Positions 24,784 through 32,677 of a stretch of 42,693 nucleotides of DNA are shown here, one piece after another. Source of the DNA: Alphaproteobacteria bacterium (GTDB taxonomy: Bacteria; Pseudomonadota; Alphaproteobacteria; SHVP01); NCBI GenBank assembly GCA_009694165.1, contig SHVP01000009.1, forward strand, positions 1-42,693, given 5' to 3'. Both the position numbers and the translations under genes were made by a program. Positions within the stretch are counted from its first letter, which is position 1; the number at the start of each line of letters is the position of its first letter. The notes below the pieces were generated by a model. That model was not told where the DNA came from, did not search any database, and saw only the letters and a program-made list of their open reading frames with translations.

Positions 24784-25665
24784 ATGACCGAGATTAAGCA
24801 AGACATCGTCTATCTGTACGATTCGTTCACGCATGGCGTGATCGACCGCCGGACTTTCATGGAACGCCTGGCGGTCCTCGCCGGCGGCACGCTGGCGGCG
24901 TCGGCGGTGCTGCCGCTCCTCGGCGCCCATTACGCCAAGGCGGCCATGATCGCCGAGAACGATGCGCGCGTGGAGACGAAAAGCGTGACCTTTCCGGGCA
25001 AGTCGGGCGCGGTGAAGGCATATGAAGCGCGGCCGAAAGGGGCGGGCAAGATTGGCGCCGTCATCGTCGTTCATGAGAACCGCGGCACCAATCCGCACAT
25101 CGAGGATGTCACCCGACGGGCTGCGGTAGCCGGCTTCCACGCGCTCGCGGTCGACTTCCTCTCGCCTCAGGGCGGTACGCTCGCCGATGCCGATGCCGCC
25201 CGCGATGCGTTCGCCAAGATCGATTTTCCGCTCGCCATCGAGGATGGCGTGGCGGCGGTCGCCTACCTCAAGGGTCATGCCCAGACCAACGGCCGGGTGG
25301 GCGCCATCGGCTTCTGCTGGGGCGGCGGCCTGGTCAATCAGATCGCGGTGCACGCCTCCGACCTCGTCGCCGCGGCACCGTTCTACGGCCCGACGCCGAA
25401 GCCGGAGGACGCTGCCAAGATCAAGGCGCAGATGCTGCTGCACTATGCCGGCCTCGACGAGCGCATCAATGCGGGCGTTCCCGGCTTCGAGGCTGCGTTG
25501 AAGGCGGCAGGCGTCAAGTACGCTGTGCACATGTATCCGAACGTCAATCACGCCTTCCACAACGACACTTCGTCCGACCGCTACAACAAGGAAGCCGCCG
25601 AACTGGCGTGGCAGCGCTCGATGGCGTTCTTCGCCACGACGTTGCGCACCGGCCAAGGCGCCTAA
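24784..25665 (+). CDS. Dienelactone hydrolase family protein, Tat-type leader
   Basis: A 293-aa alpha/beta-hydrolase of the dienelactone hydrolase family, which opens lactones such as 4-carboxymethylenebut-2-en-4-olide in chlorocatechol breakdown. The triad is visible: Cys178 in GFCWGG, Asp225 in GLDERI, His256 in NHAFHND, and Glu98 in HENRG. An N-terminal extension with DRRTFMERLAVLAGGTLAASAVLP is a twin-arginine-like leader, so it may be exported, unlike the classical cytoplasmic enzyme. The ATG has GGGGGA upstream. The preceding aldolase-like gene is 12 nt away. It is followed by a terminator hairpin at 25700-25737. The exact substrate is unknown. Confidence 0.92.
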   Translation: MTEIKQDIVYLYDSFTHGVIDRRTFMERLAVLAGGTLAASAVLPLLGAHYAKAAMIAENDARVETKSVTFPGKSGAVKAYEARPKGAGKIGAVIVVHENRGTNPHIEDVTRRAAVAGFHALAVDFLSPQGGTLADADAARDAFAKIDFPLAIEDGVAAVAYLKGHAQTNGRVGAIGFCWGGGLVNQIAVHASDLVAAAPFYGPTPKPEDAAKIKAQMLLHYAGLDERINAGVPGFEAALKAAGVKYAVHMYPNVNHAFHNDTSSDRYNKEAAELAWQRSMAFFATTLRTGQGA

Positions 25666-25699
25666 GGCGGGCCGGCCGATGGGATGAGGGCCGCAATCG

Positions 25700-25737
25700 C
25701 CCCGCCCGCCTCGCCCTCGGGCAGGCGGCGGGCGGGG
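25700..25737 (+). terminator. Hairpin terminator after dienelactone hydrolase
   Basis: An 11-bp perfect stem (25700-25710 with 25727-25737, CCCCGCCCGCC and complement) encloses a 16-nt loop that can form a further small stem. It lies 35 nt past the stop at 25665 and before the methyltransferase start at 25806. No T-run follows, so termination strength is uncertain. Confidence 0.55.
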
Positions 25738-25805
25738 AAGCCTTGACCTGCCGGCCGACCTGACGAAGATTGGCGGGTCGATCACAGCAGGCGCAAGGAT
25801 CTACC

Positions 25806-26972
25806 ATGATGAAGGGCCAGGGGCAGCACGGCATGCTGCCCGAGAACACGCACGACGAATCATCGGCGCAAATGTTCGTGCAGTCGATGAAGCTGCACCT
25901 GGCACGCCAGGTATCCCCCCACCTGCGGACGGTCTACGAGGCGCGGGTGAAACCCACGCTCACCAAGGAACTCGGCCGCGCGCCGAGGGACCGGCACGAT
26001 GTCCGCAAGGGCATGCAACGCGACCTCGCCTACCAGATGTGGAGTTCGCTGCAGCGCACGTCCCAGGAACTCAAGCAGGAAACCCAGACCCAGATCGCGT
26101 TCCGCCAGATCGATACCCTGGTCGATCGCGCCAAACGCTTGAAGAAACGGGCCAAGGGTAGCTTGCGCGTCGATCCCAAGCTGAAAATGCCCCGCTACGT
26201 CACGGCGGTCGACATCCACATAATCCCTGGCGGCTATCACAACGAGCTCAAAGCGGACGACGTGCTGCCCGCCGCGGTGTACGACCCCGGAGTGTTCCTC
26301 TACTCGATGGGGCGCATGGGTGCCTTCAACGAGGACATGGGCGCGACCCTGATCTCCCACCTGAAGCAGAAATACCCGCAGTTCCGCCCGCGGCGGATTC
26401 TCGATCTCGGCTGCTCGGTCGGCCACTCGACCATCCCGTATGCCGCGGCCTATCCCGAGGCCGAGATTCACGCGCTCGATATTTCGGCGCCGATGGTGCG
26501 CTACGCCCACGCCCGCGCGACTTCGCTCGGCAAGGCCATCCACTTTTCGCAACAGAACGCAGAACACACCGACTACCCCGACGCGACCTTCGATCTCGTC
26601 GTGTCGCACATCCTGTTGCACGAAACCGCCCACGCGGCGCTGCGCAACATATTCAAGGAATGCCAGCGGTTGCTGAAACCGGGCGGCCTCATGGTCCATT
26701 GCGAGACGCCGCTCTATGCCGGCATGGATCCCTATGACCAGTTCATCCTCGATTGGGACACCTACAACAACAACGAGCCGTTCTGGGGATCGTTGAAGGA
26801 CCTCGACCTCAAGGCGATCTGCACCGAGTCGGGTTTCCGGCCGCAGAGCTACTTTGCCACCGCGCAACCGAGTGCGGTCGGTGCCGAGTATGCCAAGGGA
26901 CGAACCAAGTTGTTCCAGGGCGGCGACTTCGGTGGTGCCGGCGCCTGGTTTCTTGTCGGTGCGCAAAAATAG
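25806..26972 (+). CDS. SAM-dependent class I methyltransferase
   Basis: A 388-aa protein. The C-terminal half is a Rossmann methyltransferase: motif I ILDLGCSVGHSTI (198-210), acidic motif II AEIHALDIS, motif III-like FDLVVSHILLHET, and LLKPGGLMVHCETP. The N-terminal ~190 residues are a helical, charge-rich cap (HLARQVSPHLRTVYEARVKPTLTKE...) not seen in simple methyltransferases. The ATG at 25806 (or the next codon) follows AAGGAT at about 6 nt. O- or N-methylation of a catabolic intermediate is plausible. Transcribed with the downstream double-VOC gene (87-nt gap). Confidence 0.88.
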   Translation: MMKGQGQHGMLPENTHDESSAQMFVQSMKLHLARQVSPHLRTVYEARVKPTLTKELGRAPRDRHDVRKGMQRDLAYQMWSSLQRTSQELKQETQTQIAFRQIDTLVDRAKRLKKRAKGSLRVDPKLKMPRYVTAVDIHIIPGGYHNELKADDVLPAAVYDPGVFLYSMGRMGAFNEDMGATLISHLKQKYPQFRPRRILDLGCSVGHSTIPYAAAYPEAEIHALDISAPMVRYAHARATSLGKAIHFSQQNAEHTDYPDATFDLVVSHILLHETAHAALRNIFKECQRLLKPGGLMVHCETPLYAGMDPYDQFILDWDTYNNNEPFWGSLKDLDLKAICTESGFRPQSYFATAQPSAVGAEYAKGRTKLFQGGDFGGAGAWFLVGAQK

Positions 26973-27059
26973 TCTTGATGGTTGTCACGCCCGGCCTGGG
27001 CGCGACGGTGCAAACTCCCGGTGCCCGGGTTCGATCAAGCCGGGCGAAAGAGAAACGCG

Positions 27060-27962
27060 ATGGCCAGACCGCCCCTAGGACCCATTCTCGGCGCCACCTT
27101 CATGGCGCCCGATCCCGAAGCCTCGGCGCGCGACTACGTGAGCTATCTCGATCAGATCGTGGTCGAACGCGGGCTGGTTCCCAAGGAACTTGCCCAGTCG
27201 TGGGGCGCGCCCGCGGTGGCGGGCCGCGCCAGCGTTCTCCTGCGCCCGCGCAGCGCCGAGCCGGGGTGGTTCCGCATCGTCCAGGGCGAGCCGGCGCCGG
27301 CCGGGTTCACCACCTTCGGCTGGACGGCGATGGAAATTCTGGTCAAGGACGCCGACGCCACGTCGCGCCGCCTCAAAGGCTCGCCGTTCCGCGAGATCGG
27401 CGAGCCGCACGACCTCGGCGTGGTGAAGGGCGTCCGGGCGATGCAGGCGGTCGGCCGTGGCGGCGAGGTGGTCTACCTCACGCATCGCGACGAGGTACAG
27501 CGTTTTCGCTGTCGCCACGTCATGGGCGACGTCGACCGCATCTTCATCATGGTGCTGGGTTCCCCCGACTACGACAAGGCCAAGGCCTTTTATGAGCAAC
27601 ACTTCACGGTGCCGATCGGCATCGAGGTGAAGACCGCCCAGGGCATCATGACCAAGGCCCTCAACATTCCGGGCGATGAGAAGCGCCGTATGCTGACATT
27701 CCTGTTGGCGGGGGGGCAGGAGGTGGTGGCGAAGATTCAATTAGACGAGCATCCGCGTCAGGCCACCGTCCGCCCGCGCAAGGCTGGCGACCTACCCGGC
27801 GGCGTCGCTCTGGTGACCTTCGAGGTCCCGGCGTTCAAGGACGTCAGCCTGCCGTTCGTGCAAGCGCCGCGGGTGATGAACCAGTCGCCCTATGATGGGC
27901 GACTGGTCGCCACCTGCACCGGCGCGGCGGGCGAACTGATCGAGATCGCCGCCCGCAGCTAG
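27060..27962 (+). CDS. Double-VOC (glyoxalase-fold) protein, copy 3
   Basis: A 300-aa two-module VOC protein, third paralogue in the window. It has GPILGATFMAPDPEASARDYVSYL, FGWTAMEILVKDADATSRRLKGSPF, module 2 VDRIFIMVLGSPDYDKAKAFYEQHF, IQLDEHP and the end GELIEIAA. As in the other copies, the first metal-ligand His is missing in both modules while the last Glu is kept. The ATG at 27060 has only a weak GAAAGAGAAA upstream. A seven-G run near 27710 lies in frame (Ala-Gly-Gly) and is intact. It lies between the methyltransferase and an SDR. Function unknown; three co-occurring copies point to related ligands. Confidence 0.82.
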   Translation: MARPPLGPILGATFMAPDPEASARDYVSYLDQIVVERGLVPKELAQSWGAPAVAGRASVLLRPRSAEPGWFRIVQGEPAPAGFTTFGWTAMEILVKDADATSRRLKGSPFREIGEPHDLGVVKGVRAMQAVGRGGEVVYLTHRDEVQRFRCRHVMGDVDRIFIMVLGSPDYDKAKAFYEQHFTVPIGIEVKTAQGIMTKALNIPGDEKRRMLTFLLAGGQEVVAKIQLDEHPRQATVRPRKAGDLPGGVALVTFEVPAFKDVSLPFVQAPRVMNQSPYDGRLVATCTGAAGELIEIAARS

Positions 27963-28027
27963 CCTACGCGTGGCGGCAGAGGGGGGTGAGTTTCGCTGCT
28001 TCCCTTTCTGACCGATGGACGGAAACG

Positions 28028-28774
28028 ATGAAGAAGTTGAAGGACAAGATTGCGCTGATCACCGGCGCCTCGTCGGGGATTGGCGCCGGGGTGGCGGTCG
28101 CCTACGCCAAGGAGGGCGCCGACATCGTCCTCAACTATTTTTCACGGGCGCAGAAGAAAGACGCCGCGGCTGTCGCCGTCCAAGTGCGCAAGGCCGGTCG
28201 CCGGGCGCTGTTGATCGAGGCCGATGTCTCGGCCGAGGCGCCGGTCCGCCGCATGGTGGCCGCGGCGCTGAAGAAATTTGGCCGCATCGATATTCTGGTC
28301 AACAACGCCGGCATTTCGACGCGCGCACCGATCGAGGACCTGAGCGTCGCCCAGTGGGACGAGATGATCCGCGTCAACCTGCGCAGCGTCTTCCTCTGCA
28401 CGCACTACGTGTTGCCCCACATGTATGCGCGGAATTACGGAAAGATCATCAACACCGCCTCGCAACTGGCTTATGCCGGAACCGCCGGCGGGGCGCATTA
28501 CGCCGCCGCCAAGGGCGGCATCATTTCGTTCACGCGATCGCTGGCGAAGGAAGTGGGCCCGCGCAACATCAACGCGAACTGCGTGGCGCCCGGCGCCACG
28601 GTGACGCCGATGGTGAAACCCGAGCGTTGGGAGGCGATCAAGCGGACCATCCCCAAGGGTCGGCTCGCCCGCATCGACCAAATCGTGCCGGCCTATGTCT
28701 TTCTTGCCTCGGACGAGGCCGACCACATGGTTGGCCAGACGGTGAGCCCGAACGGCGGCGACGTGATGCTGTGA
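28028..28774 (+). CDS. SDR-family oxidoreductase (FabG-like)
   Basis: A 248-aa classical SDR with all expected residues: TGASSGIG (12-19), NNAG near 92, Ser145 in NTAS, Tyr158 and Lys162 in YAAAK, and the SPNGGDVML end. It reduces or oxidises a 3-oxo or hydroxy group with NAD(P)H. The ATG at 28028 follows GGA at a short distance. It is the last gene of the plus-strand run that starts with the methyltransferase and is convergent with the DOPA-dioxygenase-like gene 19 nt away. No terminator is seen between them. Confidence 0.93.
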   Translation: MKKLKDKIALITGASSGIGAGVAVAYAKEGADIVLNYFSRAQKKDAAAVAVQVRKAGRRALLIEADVSAEAPVRRMVAAALKKFGRIDILVNNAGISTRAPIEDLSVAQWDEMIRVNLRSVFLCTHYVLPHMYARNYGKIINTASQLAYAGTAGGAHYAAAKGGIISFTRSLAKEVGPRNINANCVAPGATVTPMVKPERWEAIKRTIPKGRLARIDQIVPAYVFLASDEADHMVGQTVSPNGGDVML

Positions 28775-28793
28775 CGCGGCGCGGGCCAACCGT

Positions 28794-29168
28794 TCAGGCC
28801 GACGCCTGCTCGCCGCGGGCGACGAAGGCCCGCAGGAAATCGATGTTCAGGGCGAGTTTCTCGCCAAGCCATAACGGGTTGATGGCGTGATCGGCGACGG
28901 CGTCGCCGGTCTCCGGGTGGACGAGCACGGTCAGGCCGCGCCGGTTCAGCATCAGCCAGGGGACGAGGCGGGCGAACTCTTCCGGCGCGAAGGCCACCTG
29001 GTACATCGGCTGCGGGTGCGGGCCGACCGGCTCGTCGCGCCAACGCCCCATGCGAACCGGGAAGTTCTGCTCGATCGCCGTCCTTACCTCGGCGGCGATC
29101 GCCCTGGTCGCCTCGCTATAATAAATGTGGGCGTGGTAGCCGGTGATGCGGTTGAGATCGTTCGTCAT
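28794..29168 (-). CDS. DOPA 4,5-dioxygenase-family protein
   Basis: A 124-aa protein of the small DOPA 4,5-dioxygenase family, whose members cleave catechols extradiol in fungi and bacteria. Histidine-rich signatures are seen: ITGYHAHIYY near the start, VGPHPQPMYQ, VLVHPETGDAVADHAINPLWLGEKLAL. The family length is about 110-130 aa, matching. The ATG at 29168 lies 5 nt after the stop of the upstream SDR, with no clear ribosome site, so translation is coupled. It is the seventh and last gene of the minus-strand arm that starts with the UbiD gene. Ring-opening of a dihydroxylated intermediate is a reasonable inference. Confidence 0.85.
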   Translation of the reverse strand: MTNDLNRITGYHAHIYYSEATRAIAAEVRTAIEQNFPVRMGRWRDEPVGPHPQPMYQVAFAPEEFARLVPWLMLNRRGLTVLVHPETGDAVADHAINPLWLGEKLALNIDFLRAFVARGEQASA

Positions 29169-29173
29169 GGCGG

Positions 29174-29917
29174 TCAGTCTAGAACCAAGCCGCCGGAAAT
29201 GTTGGCCACCGTTCCGGTGGTCGATCCGGCATGGTCCGAGCACAGATAAGCGATGGTCGCGGCGCACTCGGCTGCGGTGGCGTAGCGGCCGAGCGGGATG
29301 GCCTGCCTGAGGGCTGTGTGTTGGTTGGGCTTGAGCCGGGCCAACATCGGGGTATCGACCGGCCCGGGGGCGACGCAATTGATGCGAATGCCATCCGGGG
29401 CCCATTCCTTGGCGAGGTAGCGGGTGAGGTTGATGATGCCTGCTTTGGCGACGGCATAGGCTGCTCCCGACAGATGGGACCCGCCGTTGATGGCGTTGGT
29501 GGAAGAGATCAGGACGGCGGCGCCCTTGCCGGCCCGCAGCGGCTTGTAGACCTCGCGGCACAGCAGGAAGGCCGAGGTCAGGTTGATGTCGAGTAGACGC
29601 TGCCAGTCTGCGAGAGTTGTTTCGGCGAGCCGGCCTACACCCACGGCGCCGGCCAGGTTGATGGCGCAATCGATGCGGCCGAATGTATCGATGGCAGCGG
29701 CCACCGCGCTCTTAACGTCGCCTTCCCTGGTGGCGTCGGCTGCGATCGTCGCCACGCCATCGTCGCGGCCAAAGGCCGCGGCGAGCGATTGCTCACCGAG
29801 GTCGATCGCCGCCACCTTGGCGCCGCCGTCGCGGAGGACCTTGACCAGCGCGCGACCAATGCCGCCGGCCGCGCCGGTGACGAGGGCGACTCGTCCCGAA
29901 CCCTGGAATAACTGCAA
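29174..29917 (-). CDS. SDR-family oxidoreductase
   Basis: A 247-aa classical SDR with TGAAGGIG near 14-21, NLAG near 87, Ser in LISST near 138, Tyr154 and Lys158 in YAVAK, and the ISGGLVLD end. The best start is a TTG at 29917, one codon after the TAG of the PqqC-like gene, and both genes are in the same reading frame. There is no ribosome site of its own, so it is made either by re-initiation or by readthrough of the TAG. It is part of the UbiD arm. Likely dehydrogenates an intermediate of the pathway, for example a cis-diol or a hydroxyacid. Confidence 0.9.
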   Translation of the reverse strand: MQLFQGSGRVALVTGAAGGIGRALVKVLRDGGAKVAAIDLGEQSLAAAFGRDDGVATIAADATREGDVKSAVAAAIDTFGRIDCAINLAGAVGVGRLAETTLADWQRLLDINLTSAFLLCREVYKPLRAGKGAAVLISSTNAINGGSHLSGAAYAVAKAGIINLTRYLAKEWAPDGIRINCVAPGPVDTPMLARLKPNQHTALRQAIPLGRYATAAECAATIAYLCSDHAGSTTGTVANISGGLVLD

Positions 29918-29920
29918 CGG

Positions 29921-30646
29921 CTACTCGGCCGCGTGCTTGCGGCCGGCGCCGAGGATGGCGTCGTAGATGCCGTCCAGCATGTGGTAGCGCATACGCGCCG
30001 AGGCGCCGACGGTGGCGATGGCGATGGCGCGATCCTGCAGCGCCCGCGTCGTCGCGTAGCGGGTGCAAATCTCGAGCCCATGCTCCTCGTCTCCTTCGTC
30101 CGCAGTGACGTGCACGTGAAAGAACGCGAGCTCGTGGTCGCCGAAGCCCATCTTGCGGCCGGCCTCGATGTAGTGCGGGTAGATCGTCGGCGTCTGCCCC
30201 TCGAGCGCAACCATTATGCCGGCGGCGGCGTCGGACAGCGCCCGGATGGTCGCCAGCTCATACGTCCACGACCGCATCGCCATGGTCGACAGCAGGCCCT
30301 CGCCGGCGAGGTAGGCGTTCTTGACGCGCTCCTCGCCAAAGCCGCAGGCGGCGGCGAAGCGGAGCAAGAGATCCGGGTGGCGCTCCGGTACTTCTTCGCC
30401 GTTCAGGTTCTCAAGCATGTGCAGGCGGGCGTCGAGGTCGGGCAGGCGGACGAACAGCGCGGCAAACATCTGGGTCACTTCCTCGATGTAGTAATACTGC
30501 TGCATCGCCCAGAAGCCGAGCTGCGACCGGCTCAACTCGCCCCGTTTCCAGGCGTTCGAAAACGGATGACCACCGGAATGGGCGGGCGAGCGCGCCGCCT
30601 GCAAGCGCTTCCAAAACTCCGCCTTCGGCAACAATGCGTCCGTCAT
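29921..30646 (-). CDS. PqqC/TenA-like haem-oxygenase-fold protein (possible diiron oxidase)
   Basis: A 241-aa all-helical protein of the PqqC/TenA/haem-oxygenase fold. Helix motifs with candidate metal ligands are seen: YIEEVTQ near 53-59, ERHPDLLLRFAAACG (His90), YPHYIEAGRKMGFGDHELAFFHVHVTADEGDEEHG (His158, His177, His179, Asp186, His189). The acid/His pattern fits the newer haem-oxygenase-like diiron oxidases better than PQQ synthase; no other pqq genes are near. The ATG at 30646 has GGAG at 5 nt. It lies between the racemase-like pair and an SDR in the UbiD arm. An oxygen-dependent C-C cleavage or decarboxylation is possible; not proven. Confidence 0.82.
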   Translation of the reverse strand: MTDALLPKAEFWKRLQAARSPAHSGGHPFSNAWKRGELSRSQLGFWAMQQYYYIEEVTQMFAALFVRLPDLDARLHMLENLNGEEVPERHPDLLLRFAAACGFGEERVKNAYLAGEGLLSTMAMRSWTYELATIRALSDAAAGIMVALEGQTPTIYPHYIEAGRKMGFGDHELAFFHVHVTADEGDEEHGLEICTRYATTRALQDRAIAIATVGASARMRYHMLDGIYDAILGAGRKHAAE

Positions 30647-30765
30647 GGGGGTCTCCGTTCCAAAGGGTCGCGGGTCGGCTGAGTGGGCCCAATTTGCCAC
30701 GGCGCCTAGCCGCCAACCATCCGATTTTCGTTGGCGCTCGCCGGGCGGCCAGCGCGCGGTTCCGC

Positions 30766-31542
30766 CTATTTCCGCTCCATCGCCGCCGCCGCCTTCAGCA
30801 TGGCGCGCACCATGGCGGGCTTGGGGGCGAGCGGCTTGGGATAGGCGTGGCGGCTGTGGGTCAGGTCGGTGGCCAGTAACGCCTCGACCAGCTTGTAGGT
30901 GAGGGGGCCCGGGTTGATGACGGGCACCGGCAGGTTCACCGCCAGGTACTCGGCCGCCTGGTGCATGGTGGTCGACCCGAGACAAATCACTTCGGCGCCC
31001 TTGGCGATCGCCCGCTCGGCAGCGGCCCGCATCTTTGGGAACACCTTGTCCTCCTTGCCGACCAGCAAATTGGCGAAGTCAGGCGGCGTGTCGAAATGCT
31101 CGACCGCGGCGCACTGATTGACAAGGCCATATTCCTGCAGCGCCTTCTTGTAGCGCACGATCGCCGGCTCCCATTGCGCCAGCACGCCGAAGCGGTTGCC
31201 GAGCTGCAGGGCGAAGAGCATCGACGCCCTGCCGGGCGAGAGGACCGGAATGTCGAGCATCGAGCGTAGCGGCGCCATGCCCGAGTCGCTCATCGTGTCG
31301 ATGACGACGGCATCGTAGCCGTCTTCCTGGGCCGAGAGGCCGGCCTCGAAGATCGCCAGATCCATCAGTGTCCAGTCGTGCGCGCTCATGAAACTGGTCG
31401 GCCCCGCCGTCACCGGGCGGAAGTCAAACTCGATATCGGGGCCGAGGCGCACGGCCTTGGTTTGCATCCGGCGATTGGCCACGCCGGCGGCATCGAGCGC
31501 GAACGGAACGATGACGAGGGCCTTCTTTTTCTTGCTGGGCAT
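30766..31542 (-). CDS. Asp/Glu-racemase-fold protein, pair 2 downstream
   Basis: A 258-aa racemase-like protein, closest to the 4804-5634 gene (shared DIEFDxRPVTAGP, SPGRASMLFAL, NRFG, LLVGKEDKVFPKM). The ATG has GGAGG upstream. The canonical first Cys position is Thr83 (DTMSDSG); the second is Ser in CLGSTTMHQAAEYL. A cysteine three residues before the DTMSDSG motif in the other three copies is Val here, so that cysteine cannot be the shared catalyst. It starts 29 nt after the stop of the paralogue at 31572-32360, giving the same order as in pair 1. Likely acts on the product of its neighbour or forms a heteromer with it. Confidence 0.82.
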   Translation of the reverse strand: MPSKKKKALVIVPFALDAAGVANRRMQTKAVRLGPDIEFDFRPVTAGPTSFMSAHDWTLMDLAIFEAGLSAQEDGYDAVVIDTMSDSGMAPLRSMLDIPVLSPGRASMLFALQLGNRFGVLAQWEPAIVRYKKALQEYGLVNQCAAVEHFDTPPDFANLLVGKEDKVFPKMRAAAERAIAKGAEVICLGSTTMHQAAEYLAVNLPVPVINPGPLTYKLVEALLATDLTHSRHAYPKPLAPKPAMVRAMLKAAAAMERK

Positions 31543-31571
31543 GCCGACCTCCGTTGCTGTCGTGAGACCGA

Positions 31572-32360
31572 TCAGGCCAGCTTCTCGACCGGCTTGCCAC
31601 GCTCGGACTGCGCGGCGCCGTCGAGCATGGCGCGGATCATCTCCCGCTTCTCGACCATCGGTCGGGGATAGGTGGCGCGGCTGTGGCGCAGTCGGAGCGC
31701 AAGCGCCGTTTCCGCCATCTTGTAAGATAGCGGTCCGGGATTGATGACCGGCACCGGCAGGCGCGCCGCGAGATAGGCATGCGACTGGTGCATGGTCGTC
31801 GAGCCGAGGCAGATCACGTCGGCCCCGTCGTCGCTGATGCATTTCATCGCCGTCTCCAACAGGCGTGGGAAGACGTCCTCCTCCTTGCCGCCGAGCAGGT
31901 TTCGGTTATCCGGCGTCATGTCGATGGCGCGCACCGAAGCACAGCGGCTCATCAGGTCGAGCTCGGTCAGGGTCTTCTTGTAGAGCCCCGCCCAGTGCTT
32001 CCACATGGCCAGCACCGAGAAGCGCTCGCCGAGCATGAGGGCAAGCGTGAACATGGCGCGCCCGGGTCCGATCACGGGAATATCGAGCAGCGAGCGCAGC
32101 GCGGCCACGCCCGAGTCGCTCACCGTGTCGATGCAAACCGCGTCATAGCCTTCTTCCTCGGCGGCAAGGCCGGCCTCGAGCATCGACATGTCGGCGAGGA
32201 CATAGTCGTGCTGGCTGACGTAGGTGCGAGGCGCCGCGCGGACCGGGCGGTAGTGCAATTCGGTCCCGGGTTCGAGCGGTACTGCCTTCTGTTGCGCCTG
32301 CCGCAAGGCCAACTGGTCGGCGTCCATCGGAAAAGGCACGAGCACGAGGATCCTGGGCAT
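31572..32360 (-). CDS. Asp/Glu-racemase-fold protein, pair 2 upstream
   Basis: A 262-aa racemase-like protein, closest to the 5678-6526 gene (HYRPV, HDYVLADMSMLEAGL, GLYKKTLTELDLM, LGGKEEDVFPRLL). The ATG at 32360 has GGAGGA about 9 nt upstream. It has DTVSDSG with threonine, and CLGSTTMHQSH with serine, at the positions of the usual catalytic cysteines. Two motif histidines (MHQSH) and the NPGPLSYKM loop are shared by all four copies and are candidate active-site elements. It lies 99 nt downstream of the zinc-ribbon gene in the UbiD arm. Confidence 0.82.
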   Translation of the reverse strand: MPRILVLVPFPMDADQLALRQAQQKAVPLEPGTELHYRPVRAAPRTYVSQHDYVLADMSMLEAGLAAEEEGYDAVCIDTVSDSGVAALRSLLDIPVIGPGRAMFTLALMLGERFSVLAMWKHWAGLYKKTLTELDLMSRCASVRAIDMTPDNRNLLGGKEEDVFPRLLETAMKCISDDGADVICLGSTTMHQSHAYLAARLPVPVINPGPLSYKMAETALALRLRHSRATYPRPMVEKREMIRAMLDGAAQSERGKPVEKLA

Positions 32361-32459
32361 TGGTCAGCGTCCTCCGGTCGGCGAGCGTTCCCCGTCCGGC
32401 TGGGCGGCCGCGCGGCGCCGGCAGCGGGTGGGTGTAGCGGTGGGAACCATGGTCATGGC

Positions 32460-32666
32460 CTAGGCAACGATGATCTTGGCGGCGGCGGCGGCGGGCGCGA
32501 AATCATGCCGGCAATGGGGACAATACAGGGCAATCGTGCCGCGGTTGATCAGGTCCTCGGTCGCGTGAAACCAGCCCTTGCATGCCGGGCAGGAAACCCA
32601 CGACGTGTTCCCGCGTTTTTCGCCGGGTGCGGCATGGGCGCGGAGGGTGGTGCGGTTATCGGCCAT
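32460..32666 (-). CDS. Small zinc-ribbon protein (68 aa) next to UbiD
   Basis: A 68-aa protein with two CxxC knuckles: Cys26/Cys29 in VSCPACKGW and Cys49/Cys52 in LYCPHCRHDF, 20 residues apart, forming a zinc ribbon. The ATG at 32666 is supported by GGAG at 5 nt and lies 11 nt after the end of the UbiD gene. Small zinc-ribbon 'D' subunits (VdcD/ShdD type) accompany UbiD-type hydroxyarylic acid decarboxylases in other bacteria. The position and size here match that role, although I see no clear sequence identity beyond the cysteine pairs. A specific accessory subunit of the decarboxylase is the best guess. Confidence 0.72.
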   Translation of the reverse strand: MADNRTTLRAHAAPGEKRGNTSWVSCPACKGWFHATEDLINRGTIALYCPHCRHDFAPAAAAAKIIVA

Positions 32667-32677
32667 CGGGTCTCCAA

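Noticed and set aside
21998..27962. Calling the VOC proteins extradiol ring-cleavage dioxygenases
   Set aside because: About the right length, but the first His ligand is absent in all modules.
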